Shown piece after piece: positions 16,710 through 24,870 of a DNA stretch of 64,000 bases; position 1 is the first letter of the stretch; each line of letters begins with the position of its first letter. Source of the DNA: Sphingomonas sp. IC081 (GTDB lineage Bacteria > Pseudomonadota > Alphaproteobacteria > Sphingomonadales > Sphingomonadaceae); the NCBI RefSeq assembly GCF_006874585.1, contig NZ_CP029761.1:1809001-1873000 (forward strand), read 5' to 3'. Under the pieces are notes generated by a model. It had not been told where the DNA came from and ran no database searches. It saw only the letters and a program-made list of their open reading frames with translations. A program made the position numbers and the translations under genes.

Positions 16710-17263
16710 GCGAAAAGCGCGAGATATTCGTTTCCGTCGATGTCGAGACGGCGGGGCCTATCCCGGGCGAATACAGTCTGCTGTCCATTGGGGCCTGCTT
16801 GGCCTTCGCGCCGGAAGAGGCCTTTTCCTGTCAGCTCAAACCCATCGGTAACAGGTTCGATCCCAAGGCTCTCGAAGTAACCGGACTGTCCCTGGCGACG
16901 CTGGCGCAAACTGGCGAGGAACCTCGTCTCGCCATGGAGAAATTTGCGCGATGGCTGGCTGATCTGGGCGGCAATGATGCGACCATCATATTCGTGGGGT
17001 TCAACGCTCCCTTCGACTGGTCATTCATCAATTACTATTTCCATTGCTTCCTTGGGGAGAACCCATTCGGCTTCACCGCGCTCGACATCAAGGCGCTGTA
17101 TATGGGAGCGACCGGCTGTTCCTGGGCGGACACCCGGTCGAGCCGGATCGCGCAAAAGCTCGCGCCGACCCTTACTGGCACACACGATGCCCTGGCCGAT
17201 GCTCGCTATCAGGCAGAGATATTCCGGCTAATCCGGGCAAAACTTGTGCCTCAAGGGGAATGA
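16706..17263 (+). CDS. cap18: DEDDh 3'-5' exonuclease, CBASS-associated (Cap18-like)
   Basis: A 185-residue exonuclease of the DnaQ/RNase T fold. All five signature residues are visible: Asp 12 and Glu 14 (VSVDVET), Asp 104 (FNAPFDWSF), His 160 and Asp 165 (THDALADA). Its ATG overlaps the effector stop (ATGA), so it is the last gene of the coupled CBASS operon. Exonucleases of this kind (Cap18) recur as accessory genes in CBASS; their function is not settled, with trimming of DNA/RNA or of second messenger as options. No leader or membrane segment is present. Confidence 0.8.
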   Translation: MSEKREIFVSVDVETAGPIPGEYSLLSIGACLAFAPEEAFSCQLKPIGNRFDPKALEVTGLSLATLAQTGEEPRLAMEKFARWLADLGGNDATIIFVGFNAPFDWSFINYYFHCFLGENPFGFTALDIKALYMGATGCSWADTRSSRIAQKLAPTLTGTHDALADARYQAEIFRLIRAKLVPQGE

Positions 17264-17475
17264 TATCCCAAGCTTAAATTATCCGATGCAACGGAGGCTT
17301 GAGTGCTGCTTCTTAGTTACGAGGTTGCACGACAATGTTGCCTGCTTCAGCGCCAAGTGCAGAGCGCGCCTTAACTGAACGAAGGGCGGCTTCATCGATC
17401 CAGCGTCGAATTCCGGTCAGTCCCCCATTGTCCGCCAAAGCCGACGTTGCACCGGTGTATCGCTATCGCCATTCC

Positions 17476-17787
17476 TCAACTCGAAGAGGCAATCTTTCTC
17501 TCTGTCGTTGTCCAGTTCCACCCCTCGGCGGCCAGTGCATCCCCGATCCAGGGAACCACGACACCAACGCCTCCGCTGCAATACCAATCCATATAGTCGC
17601 CATCCTCCCGCAGCCAGGCGATCAGATCCCTCGCCTCGCGAAACGAATAGCTGACGATATCGCCATCGGGAGAAGCGCTCGGTGCAGAGACTGCTGGCTT
17701 TCGTCGCAGGCCTGCCCGTCCGGCATTCGGGGGAGTGGTCGCGCGACGATCTGTACGAATGACCCGCGTCGCCCTGGACAGCAACAT
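17476..17787 (-). CDS. Uncertain small ORF, possible remnant
   Basis: A minus-strand frame of about 100 codons. The C-terminal two thirds (DGDIVSYSFREARDLIAWLR, then DGDYMDWYCSGGVGVVVPW and GWNWTT) reads like real protein, with balanced composition, while the first 30 residues are Arg/Ala-rich and overlap the vapBC remnant on the other strand. I do not recognise the family. It could be the tail of a gene whose start was lost when this part of the island decayed. No ribosome binding site supports the first Met. The remaining stretch from 17264 to 17475 shows nothing else. Confidence 0.25.
   Translation of the reverse strand: MLLSRATRVIRTDRRATTPPNAGRAGLRRKPAVSAPSASPDGDIVSYSFREARDLIAWLREDGDYMDWYCSGGVGVVVPWIGDALAAEGWNWTTTERKIASSS
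17655..17762 (+). pseudogene. VapB-type antitoxin, C-terminal remnant
   Basis: Thirty-five codons ending at the TGA that overlaps the vapC start (ATGA). The residues LLAFVAGLPVRHSGEWSRDD resemble the C-terminal toxin-wrapping segment of a VapB antitoxin, and the stop-start overlap is the normal vapBC geometry. The frame is closed by a TGA just upstream at 17652, and no DNA-binding domain is found further left. The antitoxin therefore lacks its N-terminus. Confidence 0.4.
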
Positions 17788-18226
17788 CCTTGCTTATCTC
17801 GCCGGCGTTAGCCGAAGCGCGGAGGACGAACCAAAAATCGTGCGGGTCCGTGAACTGATCGGGCGTCTCGGGAATAACGCCAGTTTGATCGCCCCGACGC
17901 AGACGCTCGGAGAACTCTTTGTCGTCCTGCGGCGTGGCGGAGCAAGCGCACAGGAGGCGCGCGCGATCCTGCTGGAGTTTTCCGAAGCGTTCGGGACGTC
18001 GGCTTCGGAGACAAGGACTGCACTGGCGGCAGCCGATCTCGTTATCGACCACAAGCTATAATTCTCGGATGCGCTCATTGTCACGGCCGCCGCCGAGGCA
18101 GGTTGTACGTTGCTCCTGTTCAAGGACATGCAGGATGGTTTCGGGACGCGAGGACTGACAATCGTCGATCCGCTGCGCGAGGACACACACCTGAAACTCG
18201 CCGCACTATTGGCCGCGTCCGAATGA
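17759..18226 (+). pseudogene. VapC PIN-domain toxin with in-frame stop
   Basis: A 155-codon PIN frame interrupted by TAA at 18059-18061. Before the stop: VALDSNILAYLAG (first Asp), TLGELFVVLRRGG (Glu) and ADLVIDHKL. After it the same frame continues FSDALIVTAAAEAGCTLLLFKDMQDG and TIVDPL, which are the expected later VapC motifs. Family members usually read HxLQFxDALI here, so a Gln codon (CAA) probably became TAA by one substitution. The truncated product lacks two catalytic acids and should be inactive. Its antitoxin is also reduced to a tail, so the module is dead unless the stop is read through. Confidence 0.65.
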
Positions 18227-18638
18227 TCGGTCAGCCCTAGCTGGTTAAGTTTGGCAGCTTTGCGGTCATATTCCGCATAGCCAGCCCACTTGATGCCGCA
18301 GCCGCTTTATAGGTGCTAACATGGCCCATTTAGGTGGCCCATTTAGGGGATTGGAGGGTAACACAGGGTAATTCACCAAAGGCAATTCAAGGGCTTGCTT
18401 CCCCTGCATTACCCTGTATTACCCCGGTCGCCCGGTTCGATTCCCGTAGGGGTCACCAGTCTCGCTGACGAGACCATCCTCCTCCCATATAGACACCTCC
18501 CGCAAGAACCTTGCGAAGAACTGCTGCATGGACAGCGGCCTACAGCAACATTTGCGCACAACACGCTCCCCCAATCCCTGACGCCTCCAAGCCTCTCTGC
18601 GGGCCCGCCTGGAAGCGCCTGGAAGGCGCCCAGCGCGC
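18227..18638. other. Gene-free right border of island, candidate attachment region
   Basis: No credible gene lies here. The stretch holds two perfect tandem copies of TGGCCCATTTAGG (18322-18347). It also holds a 17-base inverted repeat with one mismatch (GGGTAACACAGGGTAAT at 18356-18372 and its partner at 18408-18424), and then a tRNA 3'-end-like sequence. This arrangement resembles arm-type and core sites of a tyrosine-integrase attachment site. After 18,460 the sequence is ordinary non-coding DNA up to the HTH gene end. Confidence 0.5.
18426..18458 (+). other. tRNA 3'-end-like fragment (att core candidate)
   Basis: The sequence GGTTCGATTCCCGTAGGGG followed by TCACCA looks like the T-loop, acceptor strand and encoded CCA of a tRNA gene. 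No matching 5' half exists: the acceptor strand AGGGGTC has no GACCCCT partner 65-75 bases upstream. The T-stem is also imperfect, so this is a fragment and not a functional tRNA. Tyrosine integrases commonly use tRNA 3' ends as core sites, so it is a plausible attL or attR. Confidence 0.55.
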
Positions 18639-18884
18639 TCAGAAGGCAAATGAGAGCTGATCGGGATGCGCCATGCGCGGCCGTGAGCCTCGCTCGCGCA
18701 CGTTGTCCTTGTCGACCGTTCCGAAAATCACCTTGATCATCGTCAGCGCCCGGGAATTGACCGCGCTCGACGCCTCGAGACGGCGCACCGCACGCGCGGG
18801 ATCGCGATAGCCGATCGCCTTGCCCAGTTCTGCTTCGGTCAACCCGCGATTCTTGCGGGCGAGAGCCAGTTCGGCCCCGGTCAT
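18639..18884 (-). CDS. Small HTH-domain protein
   Basis: An 81-residue protein starting MTGAELALARKNRG at 18884, chosen because GGAG lies six bases upstream; longer in-frame starts have no such site. LTEAELGKAIGYRDPARAVRRLEA reads as a helix-turn-helix of the XRE class, with a basic recognition helix. The tail is short and ends PDQLSFAF. It lies next to the island border and about 110 bases downstream of an 11-base-phased repeat array that could be its binding site. Whether it belongs to the island or the chromosome is unclear. Confidence 0.6.
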   Translation of the reverse strand: MTGAELALARKNRGLTEAELGKAIGYRDPARAVRRLEASSAVNSRALTMIKVIFGTVDKDNVRERGSRPRMAHPDQLSFAF

Positions 18885-19000
18885 GAGGATCTCCATCGAT
18901 AGGGTTTCGGGCAGCACCAGCTTGATCGAAATGGCTTTTCGATTGCGGTGCAGCCCCCCTCCTAGTCGCGGCGAATCCTCCGTTCCAGCACGGACTTTGC

Positions 19001-19045
19001 TTTTCCACATGCTTCCCACAGCCTGTTTACAGCTTGCCCACAGAA
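19001..19045. repeat. Four 11-bp phased CCACA-type repeats
   Basis: Four tandem eleven-base units carry CCACA, CCACA, TTACA and CCACA starting at 19005, 19016, 19027 and 19038, exactly 11 bases apart. The consensus unit is about TTNCCACAGCY. All boxes therefore lie on the same helix face. The array lies upstream of the small HTH gene and downstream of the extensin-like gene. It could be an operator cluster or DnaA-like boxes (TTTTCCACA differs at one base from TTATCCACA). Confidence 0.5.
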
Positions 19046-19157
19046 CTGTCCCGGCAACCGATTCGACCTCTTGGACTCGCGGAATCGCCCTTCGTCGCAT
19101 CCCGATTCCACGCCGGGATTCGCACCGGATCAGGGCGCTGCAACGCCCGCGATGCGA

Positions 19158-19868
19158 TCAGCGGCACACGCTCCACGACGCCGGGCGGCGCATCTGGTCG
19201 AGATGAAGATGGTCGGCGTGAGCGGCGTTGTAGTCCGGCGACAGCACGGTCGAAAAAGCCCCGCAGGCATGGTCACGCACGGCATGCAGGAATGCGGCAT
19301 CACGGCCGCCACCCTTCCAGTCGCGGCGCACCTCGATGCGGCGGCCATTGGCCAGCACAAAAGCGGCAATGTCGATGCCGTTGCCGGTGGCGTGCTCGCT
19401 CCAGGCCCCCGTGTCGCCGCCTCCGATGCGGCGGCAGTTCACCGTTCCGAGATGCTCCAGTTCCACGACCGGGCTGCCATAGATCGCCTCTGCGCGTGAC
19501 TGGACACCGTGCCGCAGCCACCAGGCCAGCCCCGCCTCGACCGCGCAGGTCGCCTCGGCCCGCTGCGGCGAAAGCTGCGCTTCGGCGAGCAGCACCGTCC
19601 GACGATCCTCGCGGCGACAGGCTCCCTCCCCCTGCGGCGGCAAGGGATTGTCGGCAAGGCCGCTGTGCTGGAGAAAGGCCCTGCATGTCCCCGCATCCGC
19701 GCGCAGGGCGTCCAGCTTGCGCGCGGTGGCCCAGCCGGGCCGTTCGGTCAGCACCAGCGGCGCCCAGGGATTGGAACCGGGATGGTCGTGCAGCCAGTTC
19801 AGCACCGCGAGGCCCAGGCATGCCAGCAGCAGCGCGGCCAGCGCTGCCCGATCGAACAGGGACGTCAT
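19158..19868 (-). CDS. Extensin-like C-terminal domain protein, membrane-anchored
   Basis: A 236-residue protein with an N-terminal hydrophobic segment (residues 7-24) acting as signal anchor. The rest matches the extensin-like family of alphaproteobacteria: a Cys-containing core (DAGTCRAFL, EATCAVEAGLAWWL, TVNCRRIGG) and the conserved WSEHATGNGIDIAAF, then HADHLHLD near the end. The His/Asp pattern (SEHATGNGID and HADHLH) is shared with D-Ala-D-Ala carboxypeptidase-like LAS metallopeptidases, so a cell-wall role in the periplasm is likely. The substrate is not known. A small membrane-protein gene lies 51 bases upstream on the same strand. Confidence 0.75.
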   Translation of the reverse strand: MTSLFDRAALAALLLACLGLAVLNWLHDHPGSNPWAPLVLTERPGWATARKLDALRADAGTCRAFLQHSGLADNPLPPQGEGACRREDRRTVLLAEAQLSPQRAEATCAVEAGLAWWLRHGVQSRAEAIYGSPVVELEHLGTVNCRRIGGGDTGAWSEHATGNGIDIAAFVLANGRRIEVRRDWKGGGRDAAFLHAVRDHACGAFSTVLSPDYNAAHADHLHLDQMRRPASWSVCR

Positions 19869-19919
19869 ACCGGATGAACGTCCTTCTCGGCGATCCGCTC
19901 CCCCGGCAGCGCCAGGGAC

Positions 19920-20117
19920 TTATTCGAGCAGGGAGAAGATGGCCCACGCCAGGCCGGTCGCTCCGAGGAACAGGGGCCAGGACCAGTAGAGTTCATGCCC
20001 CTGGTAATAGGTATGGGTGATGACCAGCATGCCTCCGCGCGACCCTTGCGAGCCGATCACGAGCGAAACGACCCAGGTAAGCAGAAATCCCGGGACCAGT
20101 GCCTTGATGACAGCCAT
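19920..20117 (-). CDS. Small two-helix membrane protein
   Basis: A 65-residue protein with two hydrophobic segments (about residues 5-22 and 46-63) joined by a polar loop (SQGSRGGMLVITHTYYQG). It probably lies in the inner membrane. I do not recognise the family; similar short proteins occur in sphingomonads. Ribosome binding site is weak (GGTTAATGAA). It may be cotranscribed with the extensin-like gene 51 bases downstream. Confidence 0.55.
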   Translation of the reverse strand: MAVIKALVPGFLLTWVVSLVIGSQGSRGGMLVITHTYYQGHELYWSWPLFLGATGLAWAIFSLLE

Positions 20118-20299
20118 TTCATTAACCTGGTTAGGTGAGCCTGCCCTGCACCGTGGCAGGAATTGGTAAATTTGATCTTACCAAAAACGCCCGGGAACCA
20201 CCTTTGCCAGGCTGTGGATAATTCCGGCAAATGCAGTGAGCATCCGGTGCACGAGCGTGCGCACGGCCACGTGCCAGCTAACAAAAAAGGCCGGCTAAC

Positions 20300-20325
20300 A
20301 AAAAGGGGAGCCGAAGCTCCCCTTT
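20300..20325 (-). terminator. Rho-independent terminator of the permease gene
   Basis: A perfect ten-pair stem (AAAGGGGAGC with GCTCCCCTTT) around a CGAA loop, followed on the minus strand by five T residues. It lies 27 bases past the stop of the amino-acid permease. Confidence 0.85.
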
Positions 20326-20351
20326 CCCGAAACAGTTTGCGAACGCAACGC

Positions 20352-21914
20352 TCAGACCGGCGGAACCGGCTGCGGCGGCGCGTCGGCATCCGCTTCGTGC
20401 ACTTCGACCAGACCGCGGCCGATGTGGCTCTTGCGGTAGCCGTAGGCAAAATAGACGATGAGGCCGAGGCCGCCCCAGACGGGGAGCACCAGCATCGCCT
20501 CGACCGGCAGGTTGAAGTAAAGCACGAGGCAGCCGACGATCGCGATCGGCGCGACCACCCAGACCAGCGGCGTGCGGAACGGGCGATGGCGCTTGGGATC
20601 GCGCACGCGCAGGATCAGCACCGCGATCGACACCATCAGGAACGCGAACAGCGTGCCCGAGTTCGAGATGTCGGCCAGCTGGCCCACCGGCAGCAGCGCG
20701 GCAGCAACGGCCACGAACACGCCGGTGATCATCGTCACGATGTGCGGCGTCTTCCACTTGGGGTGGACGGTCGCCAGCTTCTCGGGAAGCAGGCCGTCAC
20801 GCGCCATCACGAAGAAGATGCGGGTCTGGCCATAGAGCATCATCAGGATGACCGACGGCAGCGCGAGGTTCGCGGCCAGGCCGATGAGGTCACCGGCAAC
20901 CGAGAAGTTGACCGCGCGCAGGACGTGGGCGAGCGCCTCGTTCGAGCAGACCAGCGGAACCTGGCCCTGCTTGGCGAGCGCGGCGCACTGCATGGCGAAC
21001 TCGGTCGAACCGGGCTGAACACCCGTTGCCGTCGGCTGGGCGCCAACAGCGCCGATGGCACCGGCAGCGACGAGCAGGTAGAACACGGTGCACAGCGCCA
21101 GGCTGCCGATCAGGCCGATCGGCACGTTGCGCTGCGGGTTCTTGGTTTCCTCGGCCGCGGTCGAAACCGCGTCGAAGCCGACGTAGGCAAAAAAGATCGA
21201 CGCCGCCGCACCAACGATGCCGAGGCCGCTGCTACCCGCCGGACCGAACCAGCCATTGGGCGCGAAGGGCATGAAATGCTCGCCCTTCATCAGCGGCAGG
21301 GTGAAGACGATGAACATCGTCAGCGCCGCAACCTTGATGGCGACGAGGATCGCGTTGAAGGTCGCGCTTTCCTTGGTGCCGATCACCAGCAGCGAGGTCA
21401 CCGCCAGCGCCACGAAGATGGCGGGAACGTTGATGATGCCGTGGCTGAAATCGACGCCCGAAAGCGACCATGCCGGCCCCGAGGAGAGCAATTCGGGTAA
21501 CTCGAACCCCGTCAAACTCTTGAGAAGCCCCATGAAATAGCCCGACCAGCCGACCGAAACGGCCGAGGCAGCCACCGCATATTCGAGGATCAGCGCCCAG
21601 CCGACCATCCAGGCCAGCAGTTCGCCGACAACGGCATAGCTATAGGTGTAGGCGGAGCCGGAAACCGGCACCATCGAGGCCAGTTCCGAGTAGCACAGGG
21701 CCGCCACCGCGCAGATCGCGCCGGCGATGACAAAGCTCCACATCATGCCGGGGCCAGCCTTCTGGGCCGCAGCGGCGGTAAGAACAAAAATGCCGGTACC
21801 GATGATGGCGCCGACGCCCAGCAGCGTCAGCTGGACAGGTCCAAGCGACCGGTGAAGAGATTTCTTTTCCGCTGTCGCCAAAATGGCGTCGAGCGGTTTT
21901 ACGCGTCCGAACAT
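20352..21914 (-). CDS. APC-family amino-acid permease (CAT type)
   Basis: A 520-residue inner-membrane transporter with about 12-13 hydrophobic segments. The family signature is at the first helix (GVGAIIGTGIFVLTAAAAQKAGPG) and the conserved CYSELASMVPVSGSAYTYSYAVVGE follows, which are hallmarks of the cationic amino-acid transporter branch. The loop ADISNSGTLFAFLMVS and the RDPKRHRPFRTP motif are also typical. It would import amino acids by proton symport; the exact substrate cannot be read. It is a single-gene unit ending in a strong terminator, with its promoter facing away from panB. Confidence 0.9.
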   Translation of the reverse strand: MFGRVKPLDAILATAEKKSLHRSLGPVQLTLLGVGAIIGTGIFVLTAAAAQKAGPGMMWSFVIAGAICAVAALCYSELASMVPVSGSAYTYSYAVVGELLAWMVGWALILEYAVAASAVSVGWSGYFMGLLKSLTGFELPELLSSGPAWSLSGVDFSHGIINVPAIFVALAVTSLLVIGTKESATFNAILVAIKVAALTMFIVFTLPLMKGEHFMPFAPNGWFGPAGSSGLGIVGAAASIFFAYVGFDAVSTAAEETKNPQRNVPIGLIGSLALCTVFYLLVAAGAIGAVGAQPTATGVQPGSTEFAMQCAALAKQGQVPLVCSNEALAHVLRAVNFSVAGDLIGLAANLALPSVILMMLYGQTRIFFVMARDGLLPEKLATVHPKWKTPHIVTMITGVFVAVAAALLPVGQLADISNSGTLFAFLMVSIAVLILRVRDPKRHRPFRTPLVWVVAPIAIVGCLVLYFNLPVEAMLVLPVWGGLGLIVYFAYGYRKSHIGRGLVEVHEADADAPPQPVPPV

Positions 21915-22147
21915 TAGGACCCCCGAGTTCTTGTATGGGCGCGACGCTAGCGTGATGCGTGCTCAGCGCAAGCGGTTTACGCATCGGTAACCCCACGTTT
22001 GCTGCATCTCGATGACAAAATTGGGCAAACACGCCGCCAAGGGCATACCTCAAGCACTTTCAGGGCACTCTCCGGGCCGCTCAAGGACATGTTCGCATGC
22101 GTCTTTGCGGGTTTGCCGCGAGGGGACGAGGCGCTAGAAGCACGCCC

Positions 22148-23017
22148 ATGTCCACGACCTTCCAGCTCGACACCGCGACCAGCCGCGCCAATCCCACCCC
22201 GGCTCCGATGAAGCGCCTGACGGTACCGGCCATCCAGCGCCGCAAGGCCGGCGGCATCACGGCCGAGCCGCTGGTCATGCTCACCGCCTATACCGCGCGT
22301 CAGGCGCAGCTTCTCGACGAGCATTGCGACATCCTGCTGGTGGGAGATTCGCTGGCCCAGGTGATCTATGGCCTGCCCTCCACCCTGCCCGTCACGCTCG
22401 ACATGATGATCGCGCACGGCGCCGCGGTGGTGCGCGGCAGCTATCATTCGCTGGTCGTCGTCGACATGCCGTTCGGCTCCTATGAAGAGAGCCCGCAACA
22501 GGCCTTTGCCTCCGCCGCGCGGATCATGGCCGAGACCGGCTGCGCCGCCGTGAAGCTCGAAGGCGGCACCGCCATGGCCGAAACCATCGCTTTCCTGACC
22601 CGCCGCGGCATCCCGGTGATGGCCCATATCGGCCTGACCCCGCAGGCGGTGAACGCGCTGGGCGGCTACGGTGCGCGCGGCCGCAGCCAGGAAGAGCATG
22701 CCAAGATCATCTCCGACGGCAAGGCCGTGGCCGAGGCCGGTGCTTTCTCGGTCGTGGTCGAGGGGGTGATCGAGCCCATCGCCATCGCGCTGACGCAAAG
22801 CCTCGAAATCCCGGTGATCGGCATCGGTGCCTCGGCCCAGTGCGACGGCCAGGTGCTGGTGGCCGAAGACATGCTCGGCATGTTCGAGCGGGTTCCGCGT
22901 TTCGTGAAGCGCTATGCCGACATGGCCGCACTCGTCTCCGAAGCGGCCGCGACATATGCCCGGGAAGTCCGTTCGCGCGCCTTCCCGGGTGCCGAACAGA
23001 CCTACCAGCCCAAGTAA
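22148..23017 (+). CDS. panB: 3-methyl-2-oxobutanoate hydroxymethyltransferase
   Basis: PanB transfers a hydroxymethyl group from methylene-THF to alpha-ketoisovalerate, making ketopantoate for pantothenate and CoA. The 289-residue chain shows [15 protein letters not shown], the metal-site region [26 protein letters not shown] (Asp of VGDS), AVKLEGG (Glu), [11 protein letters not shown] and [15 protein letters not shown]. The start at 22148 gives a slightly long N-terminus (about 20 extra residues). panC and panD are not in the window. A GNAT gene follows six bases after the stop and is probably cotranscribed. Confidence 0.96.
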   Translation: MSTTFQLDTATSRANPTPAPMKRLTVPAIQRRKAGGITAEPLVMLTAYTARQAQLLDEHCDILLVGDSLAQVIYGLPSTLPVTLDMMIAHGAAVVRGSYHSLVVVDMPFGSYEESPQQAFASAARIMAETGCAAVKLEGGTAMAETIAFLTRRGIPVMAHIGLTPQAVNALGGYGARGRSQEEHAKIISDGKAVAEAGAFSVVVEGVIEPIAIALTQSLEIPVIGIGASAQCDGQVLVAEDMLGMFERVPRFVKRYADMAALVSEAAATYAREVRSRAFPGAEQTYQPK

Positions 23018-23023
23018 TCGGGC

Positions 23024-23506
23024 GTGACGGCGCCGGACATCAGGGTCGACGATCCGGCGGCGGCGCATGTCGCACCGCTGCTGGAGCACCACTTGCGCGA
23101 ACTCGCCGCGGTCATGGGTGAACACGCCTTCGCGCTCGATGCGAGCGGGCTTTCGGCTCCCGGCGTGACCTTCTGGACCGCCTGGCGCGGCGGTGCGCTG
23201 GCCGGGTTCGCGGCACTGAAGGAACTGGACAAAGACGCCGCTGAACTGAAGTCGATGCGTGCAGCGCCCGATGCGCGCGGCACCGGCGTCGGGCGCGCCC
23301 TGCTCGATCATGTCGTTGCCGAGGCGCGGGCGCGTGGCCATGCCCGGCTCTACCTCGAAACCGGCACCGCCCCATTGCACCAGCCCGCGATCGGCCTCTA
23401 TCGCAGCCGGGGCTTCACCTCATGCCCGCCCTTTGCCGACTATGAGGCGAGCCCGCACAACCAGTTCATGATGCTGGCGCTCAGCCCTGCAGGTCGTACT
23501 GCTTGA
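23024..23506 (+). CDS. GNAT-family N-acetyltransferase
   Basis: A 160-residue acetyltransferase. The acetyl-CoA loop RGTGVGRALLDHVV (about residues 86-99) and the later NxxxxLYxxxGF-like segment (PAIGLYRSRGFTSC) are standard. It starts with GTG six bases after panB, so it is likely in the same transcript. The 3' end overlaps the 3' end of prsR by 26 bases on the opposite strand. The substrate is not predictable; small GNATs of this type often acetylate amino acids or toxic amines. Confidence 0.85.
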   Translation: MTAPDIRVDDPAAAHVAPLLEHHLRELAAVMGEHAFALDASGLSAPGVTFWTAWRGGALAGFAALKELDKDAAELKSMRAAPDARGTGVGRALLDHVVAEARARGHARLYLETGTAPLHQPAIGLYRSRGFTSCPPFADYEASPHNQFMMLALSPAGRTA

Positions 23507-24869
23507 GCAGATCGTAAAGCGTCGGCCGGCTGATGCCCAGCATCTTGGCCGTGCTGGAAATGTTGCCCTCGCTACGCGCCAGCGCATGACGGATGACCTT
23601 GCGGTCCGCCTGCTCGCGCGCGGTCTTGAGATTGAGAGCATTGGCGACCTGCTGGTCGGGTTCGGCCAGATCGAGGTCGACGGCGCCGACCAGCTTCTCG
23701 TCCGCCATGATGACCGCGCGTTTCACCCGGTTTTCCAGTTCGCGCACATTGCCCGGCCAGTGCCAGGCATCGATCGCCGCCAGCGCATCGGCCGAGAAGC
23801 CGCGCACCCGCGGGTTCATTTCCTTGGCATAGCGATTGAGGAACACTTTCGCGAGCAGCGTGGCATCCCCCGGCCGCTCGGCAAGGCTCGGGATCTTCAC
23901 GACGATCTCGGCGAGACGGTAGAACAGGTCTTCGCGGAAACGCCCGTCGGCGATCATCGCCTCGAGATCCTGATGGGTCGCGCAGACGATGCGGGTATCG
24001 ACCGGGATCGACTCGCGCGAGCCTACCCGCTCGATCACGCGTTCCTGCAGGAAGCGCAGCAGCTTGACCTGCAGCTGGAGCGGGATGTCGCCCACTTCGT
24101 CGAGGAACAGGGTGCCGCCGCCGGCCTGCTCGATCTTGCCCGGCGTGGTCTTGACGGCGCCGGTGAAGGCCCCCTTCTCGTGGCCGAACAGCTCGCTTTC
24201 AAGGAGGTTCTCGGGGATCGCGGCGCAGTTGATCGCAACGAACTCGCCCTTGGCACGCCCGCTCGCCTCGTGCAGCCCGCGCGCCAGCAGTTCCTTGCCG
24301 GTCCCCGAAGCGCCCAGCAGCATGACCGAAACATTGGTATTGGCCACACGCTCGATCGTGCGGGCGACCCGCACCATTTCCGGTGCCGCCGTGATCATCC
24401 GGCCAAGCACCTTGTCGTCCTTGTCGACCTTGGAAGCCAGACGGCGGTTCTCGTCCTCGAGGCGGTGCAACTGGTATGCGCGGCGCACGATGAGGCCCAG
24501 CGCATCGATGTCCACCGGCTTCTGGTAGAAGTCGTAAGCCCCGCGCGCGATCGCCTGAAGCGCGGATTCGCGCGCGCCGTGCCCGGAGGCAACGATCACC
24601 TTGGTGTCGGGCTTGAGCGCCATGATCTCGTCCAGCACCGCGAATCCCTCGGTCACGCCATCGGGATCGGGCGGCAGTCCGAGATCGAGCGTGACCACGT
24701 CGGGCATTTCCGAACGCAGCAGGGCCATCGCCTGCGCCCGGTCACCGGCGATCAGGACCTCGAAATCCTCGTAAGCCCACTTGAGCTGCGCCTGAAGCCC
24801 GGCATCGTCCTCGACGATCAGCAATTTGGGAAGAGCCTTCGCAGGCGCCTTTGCGGCAGTCTCGGTCAT
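23481..24869 (-). CDS. prsR: PEP-CTERM-associated NtrC-type response regulator PrsR
   Basis: A 462-residue sigma-54-dependent regulator. The receiver domain (residues 16-135) has the acidic pocket VEDD, the phospho-acceptor Asp in VTLDLGLPPDP and the Lys in FYQKPVD. The AAA+ domain carries GASGTGKELLARGLHEAS (Walker A), the GAFTGA loop that contacts sigma-54, and GGTLFLDEVGD (Walker B). The C-terminal Fis-like HTH is ISSTAKMLGISRPTLYDLL. It follows prsK by one base and with it forms the regulatory pair found beside exopolysaccharide/PEP-CTERM loci. Targets would be sigma-54 promoters of EPS or surface-protein genes; none is evident here. Confidence 0.93.
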   Translation of the reverse strand: MTETAAKAPAKALPKLLIVEDDAGLQAQLKWAYEDFEVLIAGDRAQAMALLRSEMPDVVTLDLGLPPDPDGVTEGFAVLDEIMALKPDTKVIVASGHGARESALQAIARGAYDFYQKPVDIDALGLIVRRAYQLHRLEDENRRLASKVDKDDKVLGRMITAAPEMVRVARTIERVANTNVSVMLLGASGTGKELLARGLHEASGRAKGEFVAINCAAIPENLLESELFGHEKGAFTGAVKTTPGKIEQAGGGTLFLDEVGDIPLQLQVKLLRFLQERVIERVGSRESIPVDTRIVCATHQDLEAMIADGRFREDLFYRLAEIVVKIPSLAERPGDATLLAKVFLNRYAKEMNPRVRGFSADALAAIDAWHWPGNVRELENRVKRAVIMADEKLVGAVDLDLAEPDQQVANALNLKTAREQADRKVIRHALARSEGNISSTAKMLGISRPTLYDLLKQYDLQG

Positions 24870-24870
24870 C

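Noticed and set aside
18382..18458. A complete tRNA gene at the island border
   Set aside because: Only the 3' end is tRNA-like; no acceptor partner or anticodon arm is found upstream.
19001..19045. Chromosomal origin with DnaA boxes
   Set aside because: Only one box is close to consensus, there is no AT-rich unwinding region and no replication gene nearby.
20163..20184. TTGGTAA/TTACCAA inverted repeat as a terminator
   Set aside because: The stem is weak and AT-rich, and no gene ends next to it in the right direction; it may be an operator but evidence is thin.
20163..21500. A 445-codon plus-strand frame opposite the permease
   Set aside because: Low-complexity Asp/Arg/His/Gln composition typical of GC-rich antisense frames; the permease is clearly real.
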